Source: Deltaproteobacteria bacterium
GTDB taxonomy: Bacteria; Desulfobacterota; GWC2-55-46
Direction: 5' to 3'
Length of the DNA stretch: 64,000 nucleotides
NCBI GenBank assembly: GCA_016177845.1
Contig: JACOUO010000001.1
Location: 62,001-126,000, forward strand
Of the stretch, positions 35,726-44,751 are shown in pieces. Every line of letters begins with the position of its first letter. Position 1 is the first letter of the stretch. Below the pieces are notes generated by a model. That model made no database searches, was not told the DNA's origin, and worked only from the letters and a program-made list of their open reading frames with translations. A program made the translations under genes and the position numbers.

Positions 35726-36700
35726 TTGCACATACCTGATGGCTATTTAAGCCCCAGGACCTGCGCGGTCTTTTTTACCGCAATGGCGCCTCTGTGGTAC
35801 ATAGCATCCCGAAAGGTTGAGAAGAACCTCAAACTTAAGCAGTTGCCGCTTCTTGCGCTTGGCGCGGCCTTTACATTCGTAATAATGATGTTCAATATCC
35901 CCATACCGGGCGGCTCTACAGGCCACATGGTGGGGGGAGTGATAGTTGCCATAGTATTAGGCCCTTGGGCAGGGGTAGTTTCATTAAGCCTCGCGCTTAC
36001 ATTGCAGGCATTTCTCTTCGGGGACGGCGGGGTAACGGCGCTTGGGGCCAACTGCTTCAACATGGCTTTTTTAATGAGCTTCTCCGGTTATTATATTTAT
36101 AAGGCTGTAACGATAGGAGACTGCGGGGCAGCAAGAAGATGGATAGGCTCAGCCATTGCCGCCTATGCTGCCGTAAATATCGCTGCCCTGGCTGTTGCCC
36201 TGGAGCTTGGCATACAGCCCCTTATAGCGCATGGGGTTGACGGCAGGCCGCTATACGCGCCGTATTCGCTTTCGATATCGATACCGGCGATGGTAGTGCC
36301 GCATCTGATATTTTTTGGGACAATAGAGGCGCTTGGCACCGCGCTCGTTGTTTCGTATATACATAAATACAATCAGGAGCTCCTTCATAAGGAGTCCGGT
36401 AATTTCAAGCCCCTTTGGGCAATCCTTATTATTTTAATTATACTTACTCCCATCGGGCTGATAGCGACAGGCACACCCTGGGGAGAATGGGGAAAAGAAG
36501 AGATTTTGAATCTGGTCGGCTATATGCCTGAGGGCATGGATAGGGTTGGCGAATCGTGGAAGGGTATATTGCCGGATTATGCCCTGCCCGGAATCGAGGG
36601 AAAGGCAGGCTCTTCGATTATTTATGTTATCTCAGCCCTTATCGGAAGTATCGGGGTTGTAGCAATAATATATCTGTGGGGTAAGTTATGGCGCAAGTGA
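35726..36700 (+). CDS. cbiM: CbiM cobalt ECF transporter S component with CbiN-like C-terminus
   Basis: 324 residues. MHIPDGYLSP is the invariant CbiM N-terminus, whose His2 helps bind Co2+/Ni2+. GGSTGHMVGG and FGDGGVTALGANCFNMA follow, with about seven helices. After about residue 225 an added domain with two helices and TGTPWGEWG...LPDYALPG resembles the PDGLE/CbiN module, so M and N functions are fused. The start is TTG at 35726. It overlaps cbiQ by 13 bp. Confidence 0.93.
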   Translation: MHIPDGYLSPRTCAVFFTAMAPLWYIASRKVEKNLKLKQLPLLALGAAFTFVIMMFNIPIPGGSTGHMVGGVIVAIVLGPWAGVVSLSLALTLQAFLFGDGGVTALGANCFNMAFLMSFSGYYIYKAVTIGDCGAARRWIGSAIAAYAAVNIAALAVALELGIQPLIAHGVDGRPLYAPYSLSISIPAMVVPHLIFFGTIEALGTALVVSYIHKYNQELLHKESGNFKPLWAILIILIILTPIGLIATGTPWGEWGKEEILNLVGYMPEGMDRVGESWKGILPDYALPGIEGKAGSSIIYVISALIGSIGVVAIIYLWGKLWRK

Positions 36701-37578
36701 CCCTGCCGGATTGGTTCAAGGAGGCGCGGGTAGAGCCATGCCTCACGGGAAGCAAGGTAAAGCCCCCGAACTTCATAGAGAAGAATTTGAATAACATCGC
36801 CTCGTTCATGAGAGAGGTGGTCAGTTTAGAGGAGTACGCGGCAAAATCAGGGGTTCTGCAGTCCCTTGATACAAGGGCCCGGATCACGGGCATGCTTGCC
36901 ATTGTAGCGGCATGTTCCATAACATCTCGTTTTGCGATGCTCGCAGGCGTTTTTGTAATCCTGTTTCTTATGATGCTTATCTCCGGAGTAAGTTTCATGG
37001 CTCTTGCCAGAAGGGTATTGCCGTCTTTCGTATTTACACTGGCGCTCGCGTTTCCGGTATTTTTTAATTTCATGACCCCCGGGACTGACGCGCTAAAGTT
37101 TTTTGATACGCCTGTAAAGGTCTCAATCACTTATGAAGGGCTCTCTACCGGGCTTTTCTTTATGATGCGCGTGACCTCTATGGTATCGCTTGTCGCGCTG
37201 CTGCTGCTTACGACAAGGCAGGCTGATTTTTTCAAGGGGCTCAGGACCCTGCCTGTGCCGCCCCTTTTTGTAACGGCGCTCTTTATGACATTCAGGTATA
37301 TATTCATACTTTTAAAGATAGCCGAGGATTCAACCTTGGCGCGTAAATCGAGGACGATTGCGAGAACGAAGCTTTCGGAGTCTCAGAACTGGTTCGCTTC
37401 GAGGATAACCCTTATCTTAAAGAAATCCATGAACATGGCCGAAGAAGTAAATATGGCAATGGCATCAAGGGGTTTTGCCGGAAGGATAAAGACATTCGAC
37501 AATGGGCGCATGAGGGGAAGGGATTACCTCTGGCTCGGCTTTTCAAGTTTTGTCCTGTTTTTGTCTTTCGGGTTATAG
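36688..37578 (+). CDS. cbiQ: CbiQ cobalt ECF transporter T component
   Basis: 296 residues, five or so membrane helices. A 60-residue N-terminal extension precedes SLDTRARITGMLAIV. The family coupling motif is seen in NMAMASRGFAGRIKTF (Ala-x-x-x-Arg-Gly type), which contacts the ATPase. Its start overlaps cbiM and cbiO follows after 9 nt. With CbiM and CbiO it forms a group-I ECF cobalt importer. Confidence 0.92.
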   Translation: MAQVTLPDWFKEARVEPCLTGSKVKPPNFIEKNLNNIASFMREVVSLEEYAAKSGVLQSLDTRARITGMLAIVAACSITSRFAMLAGVFVILFLMMLISGVSFMALARRVLPSFVFTLALAFPVFFNFMTPGTDALKFFDTPVKVSITYEGLSTGLFFMMRVTSMVSLVALLLLTTRQADFFKGLRTLPVPPLFVTALFMTFRYIFILLKIAEDSTLARKSRTIARTKLSESQNWFASRITLILKKSMNMAEEVNMAMASRGFAGRIKTFDNGRMRGRDYLWLGFSSFVLFLSFGL

Positions 37579-37587
37579 GCAGTTTTT

Positions 37588-38400
37588 ATGAACGAAGAGG
37601 TCTATAAAATCGAGGGCGTGAGTTTCTCCTACGGCAAGCTGTTTGCCCTTAAGGATATAAGCTTCTCGATATGCCAGGGTGAAAGCGTCGGCATACTCGG
37701 GGCAAACGGCACTGGTAAATCGACTCTTTTAAAAATGCTTAACGGCCTTGTCTTCCCTACTCACGGCTCAATAAAGTTTCTGGGTACGGAGGTCAGTGAA
37801 GATGCGTTAAGGGGGGATTTTCTAAGGTGCTTCAGGGAACGGGTCGGTTTTGTTTTTCCTGAGCCTGATGTGCAGCTTTTCTGCCCCACTGTTTTTGACG
37901 AGCTTGCCTTTGGGCCGCTCCAGCTTGAACTGCCCAGAGAAGAAGTGAAGAAAAGGGTGGAAAGCCTTCTGGAGATGCTTGGGATAGCGGCTTTAAGGGA
38001 CAGGGCCCCTTATACGCTGAGCAGCGGAGAGAAGAAAAAAGTAGCGATAGCCTCAGTGCTTTCAATAAATCCTGATGTCCTTTTGCTCGATGAGCCTACA
38101 AACGGGCTTGACCCAAGGACCCAGGTCTGGCTCTTTGAAATTCTGCAAAGACTTAAGGAACTTAAAAAGACTTTCGTGATGTCCACGCACGACTTAAGCC
38201 TTGTGGAGGATTTCGCGGAGCGTGTCATTGTAATAGATGAGGCGCATACTATCGCCGCTGATGGTCCGGCAACAAAGGTCTTAAGCGATAAGGATTTACT
38301 GCTGAGGGCCAACATCATCCACGAACATACTCACAGGCACGGCAACATCACACATATACACAGCCATGGGCCGTTCTCGACCCATGATGAACATGAATAG
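37588..38400 (+). CDS. cbiO: CbiO cobalt ECF transporter ATPase
   Basis: 270 residues. Walker A is GILGANGTGKSTLL, the Q-loop area is RVGFVFPEPDVQLFCP, the signature is LSSGEKKKVAIASVL, Walker B is VLLLDEPTNGLD, and the switch His is in MSTHDLSLV. The last 25 residues are very His-rich (HEHTHRHGN...HIHSHGPFSTHDEHE), which suggests Co2+/Ni2+ binding or sensing on the cytoplasmic side. Confidence 0.95.
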   Translation: MNEEVYKIEGVSFSYGKLFALKDISFSICQGESVGILGANGTGKSTLLKMLNGLVFPTHGSIKFLGTEVSEDALRGDFLRCFRERVGFVFPEPDVQLFCPTVFDELAFGPLQLELPREEVKKRVESLLEMLGIAALRDRAPYTLSSGEKKKVAIASVLSINPDVLLLDEPTNGLDPRTQVWLFEILQRLKELKKTFVMSTHDLSLVEDFAERVIVIDEAHTIAADGPATKVLSDKDLLLRANIIHEHTHRHGNITHIHSHGPFSTHDEHE

Positions 38401-38433
38401 AATTTAAAAATCACACCGGAGGACGCAGAACTG

Positions 38434-39717
38434 ATGAAGAGGTTTGCCGCACTGCTTTTGGCAGCATCATGTATCATGTTTGGCAGCAACAGTTATGCCG
38501 AGGAAAAGGAACTGACCGAAGTAGAGAAGCTTAAGTTAAGGATTGAGGCCCTTGAGGATAAGATGCGTGATGGCGAACAGGTAGATGAGCTTGGCCATAA
38601 GCTCCACCCCATTCACAGCTTTTATGGATTGAAGATTAGCGGAGGGGTTACCATGGTAGGCCAGGGTGTAACGCACCTTAAGGGCGCGAACCACAGGGGC
38701 GCTCTTTCGCTCTCGGCTGACCTTGCGATTGAATCCCCGGTAGGAGAGAACGGGACAGCAACCCTTGTGTTTGATTATCAGAGGGGGGCGGGACTGCAGA
38801 ATCTGCCGGCTTTTTTTCTTGCGCCAAACGCAAACCCGACAGGCCCGAATGCTGACCTTGAATCCTTCAATAATGACCAGATACATGTCACGCAGGCATA
38901 TTACGAGCACAATATAAGTGAGAAGCTTGTCATATCCATCGGCCAGCTTGATCTTTCAGGCTATATCGATGCCAATGAATACGCCAACAATGAAAGGTCT
39001 CAGTACCTTGCCAATATATTCGTGAATAATCCCACGATAGAGTTTGGCGGCTCAGCAGATTTCGTAGGCCCCGGAATAAGGGCGACATGCTCTCCTAACG
39101 ATTTTGTGGATGTAACGCTCGGAGCCTTTGAAGGCAACGGGGATTTCTCCGATTCATTTGACAGCCCGTTCCTTATGGCTGAGGTGAACATAAAACCCAA
39201 CCTTATGGGCAGGAACGGCAATTACAGGTTTTATTACTGGAACAGGCAGGGAAGAGCTGATGTTGCCTCAACAGCCAATCCCAACAACGCCTGGCTGACA
39301 AAGGCTGAGAACAAGGGTGTAGGCATCAGCTTTGACCAGTCAATCAACGATGACCTCGGTGTGTGGCTCAGGGCAGGCACGCAGAGGGAAACAGTCGGCC
39401 AGTTTGACAAGACAGCAAGCGCGGGCTTTAACTTAAGGGGCAGAGCCTTTAACAGGCCCGATGATGTGGTCGGCTTCGGGTATGGGATTACCTCAATGGG
39501 AGGCGAGTACAAGGACTACCTTAAGAGCACAAATGCCAACTTTGAAGAGGGCTCAGAGCACTACATGGAGCTTTTCTATAATTACGCAGTGGACGGGGCA
39601 ACCGATGTCACGGGCTTCCATATCACGCCTGATATCCAGTATATAATGAACCCGGGCGGAGATGAGAACGCGAGCAAGCTCACGATATACGGCGTAAGGC
39701 TTCAGGCTTTCTTCTAA
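38434..39717 (+). CDS. Outer-membrane porin, OprB-like, within the cobalamin operon
   Basis: 427 residues. The signal peptide is MKRFAALLLAASCIMFGSNS-YA, followed by a short coiled coil (EVEKLKLRIEALEDKM) and then a run of amphipathic beta-strands. The protein ends in Phe, as beta-barrels do (LTIYGVRLQAFF). HVTQAYYEHNISEKLVISIG and FYYWNRQGRAD fit the OprB/carbohydrate porin family loosely. Placed between cbiO and cbtB, it may let Co2+ or a chelate cross the outer membrane; that is inference. Confidence 0.75.
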   Translation: MKRFAALLLAASCIMFGSNSYAEEKELTEVEKLKLRIEALEDKMRDGEQVDELGHKLHPIHSFYGLKISGGVTMVGQGVTHLKGANHRGALSLSADLAIESPVGENGTATLVFDYQRGAGLQNLPAFFLAPNANPTGPNADLESFNNDQIHVTQAYYEHNISEKLVISIGQLDLSGYIDANEYANNERSQYLANIFVNNPTIEFGGSADFVGPGIRATCSPNDFVDVTLGAFEGNGDFSDSFDSPFLMAEVNIKPNLMGRNGNYRFYYWNRQGRADVASTANPNNAWLTKAENKGVGISFDQSINDDLGVWLRAGTQRETVGQFDKTASAGFNLRGRAFNRPDDVVGFGYGITSMGGEYKDYLKSTNANFEEGSEHYMELFYNYAVDGATDVTGFHITPDIQYIMNPGGDENASKLTIYGVRLQAFF

Positions 39718-39739
39718 GGGTTTGCAAAAATACAAAAAT

Positions 39740-39787
39740 GTCTTTGCGAGCGGAGCGAAGCAATCTCGTTTTTTAAAGATTGCTTCG
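39740..39787. repeat. Dispersed GCGAGCGGAGCGAAGCAATCTC repeat with hairpin
   Basis: Bases 39740-39772 match the reverse complement of 31616-31648 at 32 of 33 positions. Here the unit extends into a perfect 11-bp inverted repeat (39756-39766 with 39777-39787). The 218-bp gap between the porin and cbtB holds this element and no gene I can support. Confidence 0.75.
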
Positions 39788-39935
39788 TCGCTGAAATAGC
39801 CCCTCGCAGTGAGGTGCTTTTTTCTAAATGAAATAAAAAGCTATCCGTGGAGGAGGTGAGTAAGCTTTTAAGCTGTTACTTTCATCTTGGATCAGCAGGC
39901 GGGCGTAAACAAAAAAACACAGGAGGCAGAGCAAA

Positions 39936-40112
39936 ATGGAGAGAGTTCTTGAAAGAAGCGGCGGAATTTTTAATGCACTTTATCCCGCGGTAGTTGTCGC
40001 GGCGCTTGCGTTTACAATGATTGTAATCGCATACGGTATGGAGTCTGTTGCTCCGGGAGTCCATGACGCGTTTCATGACTTCAGGCATGTAATCGGAATG
40101 CCGTGCCACTAA
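39936..40112 (+). CDS. cbtB: CbtB cobalt-transport subunit (58 residues)
   Basis: A 58-residue protein with one membrane helix (ALYPAVVVAALAFTMIVIAY) and the His-rich C-terminal motif GVHDAFHDFRHVIGMPCH that defines CbtB. The His and final Cys-His are probable Co2+ ligands. GGAGG lies about 12 nt before the ATG. CbtAB is a predicted cobalt transporter often found under B12 riboswitches; here it sits with CbiMQO, so the operon would hold two cobalt systems. Confidence 0.9.
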   Translation: MERVLERSGGIFNALYPAVVVAALAFTMIVIAYGMESVAPGVHDAFHDFRHVIGMPCH

Positions 40113-40114
40113 AT

Positions 40115-40525
40115 ATGAGCATAAACTGGAAGAGCGGGATTACCGCGGGTGTGCTTGCGGGGGTAATATGGGGCTGGCTTTCCATGGGCCTGAACTCGAT
40201 TACCGGAGTAGTTGAGTTCGAGGGCAGTTTTGCCCATAACTTCATGTCTTTTACATTCGGCGGGGCTGTCTTCGGCATACTTGTCGGAGGTCTTATGGCA
40301 ATCGGCGGGAGTCTGATACCTTTTAGGAATGTATTGGCGAGGGCTGTTTTTACATCAACGCTGATGTGGCTTGTAATAAGATTTGGCGGTACAATCCTTT
40401 CAGTGATGAAGCCTACAAGGTATAATGTCCTTACGCCTGAGACCATGCAGGGCCTGTTCCTTGCGATAGTGCTCGGCGGAGTGCTTGCCATGCTGCTTAA
40501 GAAGAACATGAAGGAAGCTGATTGA
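40115..40525 (+). CDS. Membrane protein downstream of CbtB, function unknown
   Basis: 136 residues with four predicted helices and many Gly (GITAGVLAGVIWGWLSMGL, FTFGGAVFGILVGGLMAIGG). It starts 2 nt after the cbtB stop, so translation is likely coupled. The usual CbtB partner is CbtA, about 230 residues; this protein is shorter and I do not see CbtA motifs. It could be a replacement partner or unrelated. Few metal-binding residues are present. Confidence 0.7.
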   Translation: MSINWKSGITAGVLAGVIWGWLSMGLNSITGVVEFEGSFAHNFMSFTFGGAVFGILVGGLMAIGGSLIPFRNVLARAVFTSTLMWLVIRFGGTILSVMKPTRYNVLTPETMQGLFLAIVLGGVLAMLLKKNMKEAD

Positions 40526-40529
40526 AGCA

Positions 40530-41639
40530 ATGCCTGATCCTCAAAAAGAAAAATTAAGAAAAGGTTTTACAACGGGTACCTGTGCCGCTGCCGGCGCAAA
40601 GGCAGCGGCGCGGGCGCTTTTCAGCGCCCTTAAGGGCAAAAGGTCTAAGCCTTCGTCTGTAGAAGTATCGCTCCCAAGAGGGGGCAGCATCACGATACCC
40701 ATCCATTCAGTAAATCTAATTGAAAAAAATAAGGCAAAGGCATCTGTCATAAAAGACGCCGGGGATGACCCTGATGTCACAAACGGAGCCGAGTTCATAG
40801 CGGAGGTTGAGTTCATCCGCGAGAATGACGCGCGCCCTCATGTGAAGATAAAAGGCGGGGAAGGGGTTGGCGTTGTGACAAGGCCGGGCCTTAAGACAGG
40901 CATTGGAAGGCCTGCCATAAACCCTGTGCCTTTAATGATGATAAAAAAATCCGTGCTTGAGGCCGCAGGTGATTTCGGGCTGACTCCTTCGGTTGTGGTC
41001 ACGATTTCCGTGCCCAAGGGGGTTGAACTGGCTAAGAAGACCATGAACCCGAGGCTTGGGATTGTGGGCGGCATCTCTATCCTCGGCACTACAGGCATAG
41101 TCGAGCCGATGTCTCTGGCAGCTTACACCCATTCGATAAGCCTTGGAACGGATGTCGCGCTTGCGGGCGGGTGCGATGAAATTGTCTTTTCAACAGGCAG
41201 GTCGAGTGAAAAGGTGGTTGAGGACAGGCTTAAGTTGCCTGAGGTCGCTTATGTGCTTACGGGCGACCACATGGGCTTTGCGCTGAAAGACTCAAAGGGC
41301 AGAAAGAACCTGAAAAGAGTGACTGTGGCAGGGCAGTTCGGAAAATTTACAAAACTTGCCGCAGGCCATTTTGAGACGCACTGTTCTGACTCAAGCGTTG
41401 AGTTTGATTTCCTTGCCAAGGTATGCAGGGAAAAAGGTGCGCCGGAAAATATAATTGAGAAAGTCCTGAACGCGAATACAGCGAGGGAAGTTTTTTTTAT
41501 TCTGAAAAATGAGGGGCTTGATAATATTTTCAGGGCCGTGTGCGAGAGGGTTAAAAAGAATTCGGCTGAAATAGTAAAAGGGATTGAGGTAAGGGCTATT
41601 CTTGTGGGATATAACAATGAAATCGTGTGCATCTGCTGA
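40530..41639 (+). CDS. cbiD: CbiD, cobalt-precorrin-5B C1-methyltransferase
   Basis: 369 residues. LRKGFTTGTCAAAGAKAAA is the diagnostic N-terminus, DAGDDPDVTNGAEF and GEGVGVVTRPGL follow, and ILGTTGIVEPMS lies in the middle. It methylates C1 of cobalt-precorrin-5B in the anaerobic pathway, which marks the route as anaerobic. It starts 4 nt after the upstream gene. Confidence 0.96.
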   Translation: MPDPQKEKLRKGFTTGTCAAAGAKAAARALFSALKGKRSKPSSVEVSLPRGGSITIPIHSVNLIEKNKAKASVIKDAGDDPDVTNGAEFIAEVEFIRENDARPHVKIKGGEGVGVVTRPGLKTGIGRPAINPVPLMMIKKSVLEAAGDFGLTPSVVVTISVPKGVELAKKTMNPRLGIVGGISILGTTGIVEPMSLAAYTHSISLGTDVALAGGCDEIVFSTGRSSEKVVEDRLKLPEVAYVLTGDHMGFALKDSKGRKNLKRVTVAGQFGKFTKLAAGHFETHCSDSSVEFDFLAKVCREKGAPENIIEKVLNANTAREVFFILKNEGLDNIFRAVCERVKKNSAEIVKGIEVRAILVGYNNEIVCIC

Positions 41640-41642
41640 CAT

Positions 41643-42860
41643 ATGATACATGTAATAGGCATTGGAATAGACGGTAAAAAAAGCCTGACAGGGCGTCCGC
41701 TTGAGATTATCTCAAAGGCAGGGTTGCTCATAGGCGGTAGAAGGCACCTTGAGGAATTCTCTCACATCAAGGCTGAAAAGTTAGCCATAGGCAAAAGCCT
41801 TGAAGATGTCTCTGAAGCTATCAAGGCGCATGCAGCAATTTCAAAAAAAGGCGTGGCTGTGCTTGCCACCGGCGACCCTCTGCTCTTTGGCATTGCAAGC
41901 TACATTATAAAGAAATTCGGTAAAAAAGGCGTAGAGGTTATCCCTAATGTTAGTACGGTTCAGGAGGCCTTTGCGCTGATAAAAGAGAACTGCAATGACC
42001 TTAAGATACTCAGCGGCCATGGCAGGAAGAACATAGAAGACCTTTCAAAGGAAATAAGAAAGCACCAGAAAGTCGCTCTCTTTACCGACCCTGAGAACAC
42101 GCCCTCAAAGATAGCGAGGGCATTGATTGATCTGGGCTCGCCTGATTATAACGCTTTTGTGTGCGAGGCGCTTGGCACAAAACAGGAGAAGGTCATAAAG
42201 GGCTCCCTTGAATCCATTGCAAAAAAGAAGGCATTCAGTCCGCTCAATATTCTGATACTTATCAGGGAAGAGAAATCTCTTGTCGAAGGGAAAAAGTTCG
42301 GCATACCTGACTCTGAATTTGCCCACTCAGCGAACATGATAACGAAAGAGGAGATAAGGGTAGTATCTCTTTCAAAGCTTGATTTGAAAAACGACAGTGT
42401 CATCTGGGATATAGGCGCGTGTTCAGGCTCTGTTTCAATAGAGGCCGCAAGGCTTTCCTCGGAGGGCTTTGTCTATGCCATTGAAAAGGAAAAGAAAAGA
42501 ATAAAGGACATACTCAGGAATAAAAAGAAGTTCAATATACGGAACATGGAAGTAATCGAGGGCAATGCCCCGGCATGCCTCAAAGCCCTGCCCGACCCGT
42601 CAGCCGTATTTGTCGGAGGCGGAGGCAAAGGCATCGCTGAAATACTCAGGTTTGTCTCAGAGAGATTAATTTCAGGCGGCAGTATCGTAATAAACGCAGT
42701 GACCATCGAGACAGCTCACTCGGTATTTGAGTTCCTTAAAGAAAAAGGCTGGAAAAGGGAACTGGTATTGATGAACCTTTCCAAGGCAAAGAGCCTTGGC
42801 GATTTGAACCTGTTAAACGCGCATAATCCGGTATTTATAATCTCAGGCAGGAACCCATGA
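41643..42860 (+). CDS. cbiET: CbiE-CbiT fusion (CobL-type): C5 and C15 methylation and decarboxylation
   Basis: 405 residues. The N-terminal 200 or so are a tetrapyrrole methylase (HVIGIGIDGKKSLTGR, LATGDPLLFGIASY, VIPNVSTVQEAF), matching CbiE. The C-terminal 190 or so are a class I methyltransferase (GIPDSEFAHSANMITKEEIR, VIWDIGACSGSVSIEAA), matching CbiT. Together they methylate C5 and C15 and remove the C12 acetate carboxyl of cobalt-precorrin-6B/7. It overlaps cbiL by 4 bp. Confidence 0.95.
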   Translation: MIHVIGIGIDGKKSLTGRPLEIISKAGLLIGGRRHLEEFSHIKAEKLAIGKSLEDVSEAIKAHAAISKKGVAVLATGDPLLFGIASYIIKKFGKKGVEVIPNVSTVQEAFALIKENCNDLKILSGHGRKNIEDLSKEIRKHQKVALFTDPENTPSKIARALIDLGSPDYNAFVCEALGTKQEKVIKGSLESIAKKKAFSPLNILILIREEKSLVEGKKFGIPDSEFAHSANMITKEEIRVVSLSKLDLKNDSVIWDIGACSGSVSIEAARLSSEGFVYAIEKEKKRIKDILRNKKKFNIRNMEVIEGNAPACLKALPDPSAVFVGGGGKGIAEILRFVSERLISGGSIVINAVTIETAHSVFEFLKEKGWKRELVLMNLSKAKSLGDLNLLNAHNPVFIISGRNP

Positions 42861-43606
42861 TGATAAAGGAAAAGATAAAGACAGGCACTCTCTACGGAGT
42901 CGGAGTCGGCCCCGGAGACCCTGAGCTTATGACCATGAAGGCGTTTAAGGTCTTGAGCTCATCAGGGGCAGTAGCTGTTCCGAGGGCGTCTGATTCATCT
43001 TCGGACGGCATGAGCCAGGCCCTTCTCATAGTTAAAAAAGCCATTGATTTGAATGATAAAAAGATACTTCAGCTCCTTTTCCCCATGACAAAGGATAAGG
43101 CTGTGTTAAAGGAGTCGAGGCAGAAGGCGGTAGAAGAGATTGCGGAAGAGCTGAAGGCAGGACAGGATGTTGCCTTTATCACGCTTGGCGACCCCATGCT
43201 GTACTCCACTTTCAGCTATCTGGTGCCCCTTCTTAAAGAGATATTGCCTGAAGCAGAGGTAAAGACAATCCCGGGCGTTACATCGTTCTCAGCGGGCATG
43301 TCTTCAGCCGCACTGCCGCTTGCGGAATCCAATGAGAAGGTTATAATTATACCTGCCGCTTATGATGTCGAAGAGGTGAAAGAACACCTCAAATCCTTTG
43401 ATACGCTTGTGCTTATGAAGGTCAACAGGATATTTGACAAGCTCCTCGACCTTTTAGTTGAACTTGGGCTTGAGGAAAATTCGATTTTCATCTCAAGGGT
43501 AGGCTGGCCTGAGGAGAAGATAGTAACTGATATAAAAAGCCTCAAAGGCCAAAAGCTCGATTATTTTTCAATGGTAATAGTAAAAAGGAATATCAATGAA
43601 CGATAA
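42857..43606 (+). CDS. cbiL: CbiL, cobalt-factor II/precorrin-2 C20-methyltransferase
   Basis: 249 residues. GTLYGVGVGPGDPELMTMKA is the SAM-binding start of this methylase, followed by LGDPMLYSTFSYLV and TIPGVTSFSAGMSSAALPL. The second SAM methylation of the ring is at C20. The ATG overlaps the stop of cbiET, and its own 3' end overlaps cbiF by 11 bp. Confidence 0.94.
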   Translation: MMIKEKIKTGTLYGVGVGPGDPELMTMKAFKVLSSSGAVAVPRASDSSSDGMSQALLIVKKAIDLNDKKILQLLFPMTKDKAVLKESRQKAVEEIAEELKAGQDVAFITLGDPMLYSTFSYLVPLLKEILPEAEVKTIPGVTSFSAGMSSAALPLAESNEKVIIIPAAYDVEEVKEHLKSFDTLVLMKVNRIFDKLLDLLVELGLEENSIFISRVGWPEEKIVTDIKSLKGQKLDYFSMVIVKRNINER

Positions 43607-44366
43607 AAAATATTCTACCATCCACTTCGTAGGCACAGGGCCCGGAGACCCTGAACTTATTACCGTAAAAGGCATGAGGCTATTACAGGAAGCCGACTGC
43701 GTGGTCTATGCGGGCTCGCTCGTAAGGGAAAGGGTCTTGGAGTATTGCCGTGAAAATATAGAGGTGCATAACAGCGCGTCCATGCACCTTGAAGAGATAA
43801 TGGATGTGATGGTAAAGGCCGCAAAGGCCAACAAAAAAGTGGTGAGGCTGCACACAGGCGACCCGTCTTTATACGGTGCGCTCCGCGAGCAGACGGAAAT
43901 ACTTGATAAGGAAGAGATACCTTATGATGTGATACCGGGCGTATCATCTGCCTTTGCGTCAGCCGCAGCCCTTAAAAAAGAGCTTACAATGCCGGGCATT
44001 ACCCAAACCGTTATATTTACGAGGATGGAGGGAAGGACGCCTGTGCCTGAGGCCGAAAGGCTCTCTTCTCTTGCCGTACATAACGCGACCATCTGCATAT
44101 TTTTAAGCATCAATATGATAGAGAATGTCGCATCCGAGCTTTTAAAAGGCTATTCGCCTGAAACCCCTGTGGCGGTTGTTTATAAGGCCACATGGGATGA
44201 TGAAAAAAAGATAACGGGCACGCTTGCCGATATCGCTAAAAAGGTAGTTGAGGCAGGCATCACGAGGCATGCGCTTATCATTGTTGGAAAGGCGATTGGA
44301 GACCATGCTGATACGACATCACGACTGTACGATAAGGACTTTAAACATATCTACAGGCAAAAATGA
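43596..44366 (+). CDS. cbiF: CbiF, cobalt-precorrin-4 C11-methyltransferase
   Basis: 256 residues. FVGTGPGDPELITVKGMRLL, DCVVYAGSLV, HTGDPSLYGALREQ and VIPGVSSAFASAAALKKELT match CbiF/CobM closely. It methylates C11 after ring contraction by CbiH and opening by CbiG. It overlaps both neighbours by a few bases. Confidence 0.96.
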   Translation: MNDKKYSTIHFVGTGPGDPELITVKGMRLLQEADCVVYAGSLVRERVLEYCRENIEVHNSASMHLEEIMDVMVKAAKANKKVVRLHTGDPSLYGALREQTEILDKEEIPYDVIPGVSSAFASAAALKKELTMPGITQTVIFTRMEGRTPVPEAERLSSLAVHNATICIFLSINMIENVASELLKGYSPETPVAVVYKATWDDEKKITGTLADIAKKVVEAGITRHALIIVGKAIGDHADTTSRLYDKDFKHIYRQK

Positions 44367-44743
44367 AAAAAAAGAAATTGGTGGCTTGGGCGCCTCTGGC
44401 GCTCTATATGGCGCTTATTTTTATAGTGTCCATAAACCCGATGCCGGACGAAATACCTGATGAGAGCGGCATAGATAAAATATACCATGCCGTCGCGTAC
44501 GCCATAATGGGCTTTCTGATGGCAAAGGCAATTGAGTCAGGCGCAAGGAGCAGGTCTCCGTCTAATGTTATAATAATTACAATTTTAATAACATTCGGAT
44601 TCGGCGCTTTCATCGAGGTCTGCCAGAGCTTTACGCCTTCAAGGTATGCTGATATCTATGATGCCATTGCCAACGGATTCGGCGGTTTTTTAGGCGCCTT
44701 GATATATGAGAAGCGCCACAAAAAGATATTAAAAATGGTTTAG
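44363..44743 (+). CDS. VanZ-like family membrane protein
   Basis: 126 residues, four helices. DKIYHAVAYAIMGF and GAFIEVCQSFTPSRYADIYDAIANGFGG are the conserved VanZ-like motifs (DxxxH, ExxQxF, RxxDxxDxxxN). The function is unknown in most bacteria. It starts at an ATGA overlap with cbiF inside the cobalamin operon, which is unusual, and it precedes the creatininase-like gene. Confidence 0.88.
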   Translation: MKKKKLVAWAPLALYMALIFIVSINPMPDEIPDESGIDKIYHAVAYAIMGFLMAKAIESGARSRSPSNVIIITILITFGFGAFIEVCQSFTPSRYADIYDAIANGFGGFLGALIYEKRHKKILKMV

Positions 44744-44751
44744 GGGGTCTT

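Noticed and set aside
39864-40000. GTG frame directly after GGAGGAGG, running into cbtB in another frame
   Set aside because: The ribosome-like sequence touches the GTG, and the product is short, basic and motif-free. CbtB in the other frame is clearly the real gene.
40115-40525. Naming this gene cbtA from its position after cbtB
   Set aside because: It is too short and lacks recognisable CbtA motifs; position alone is not enough.
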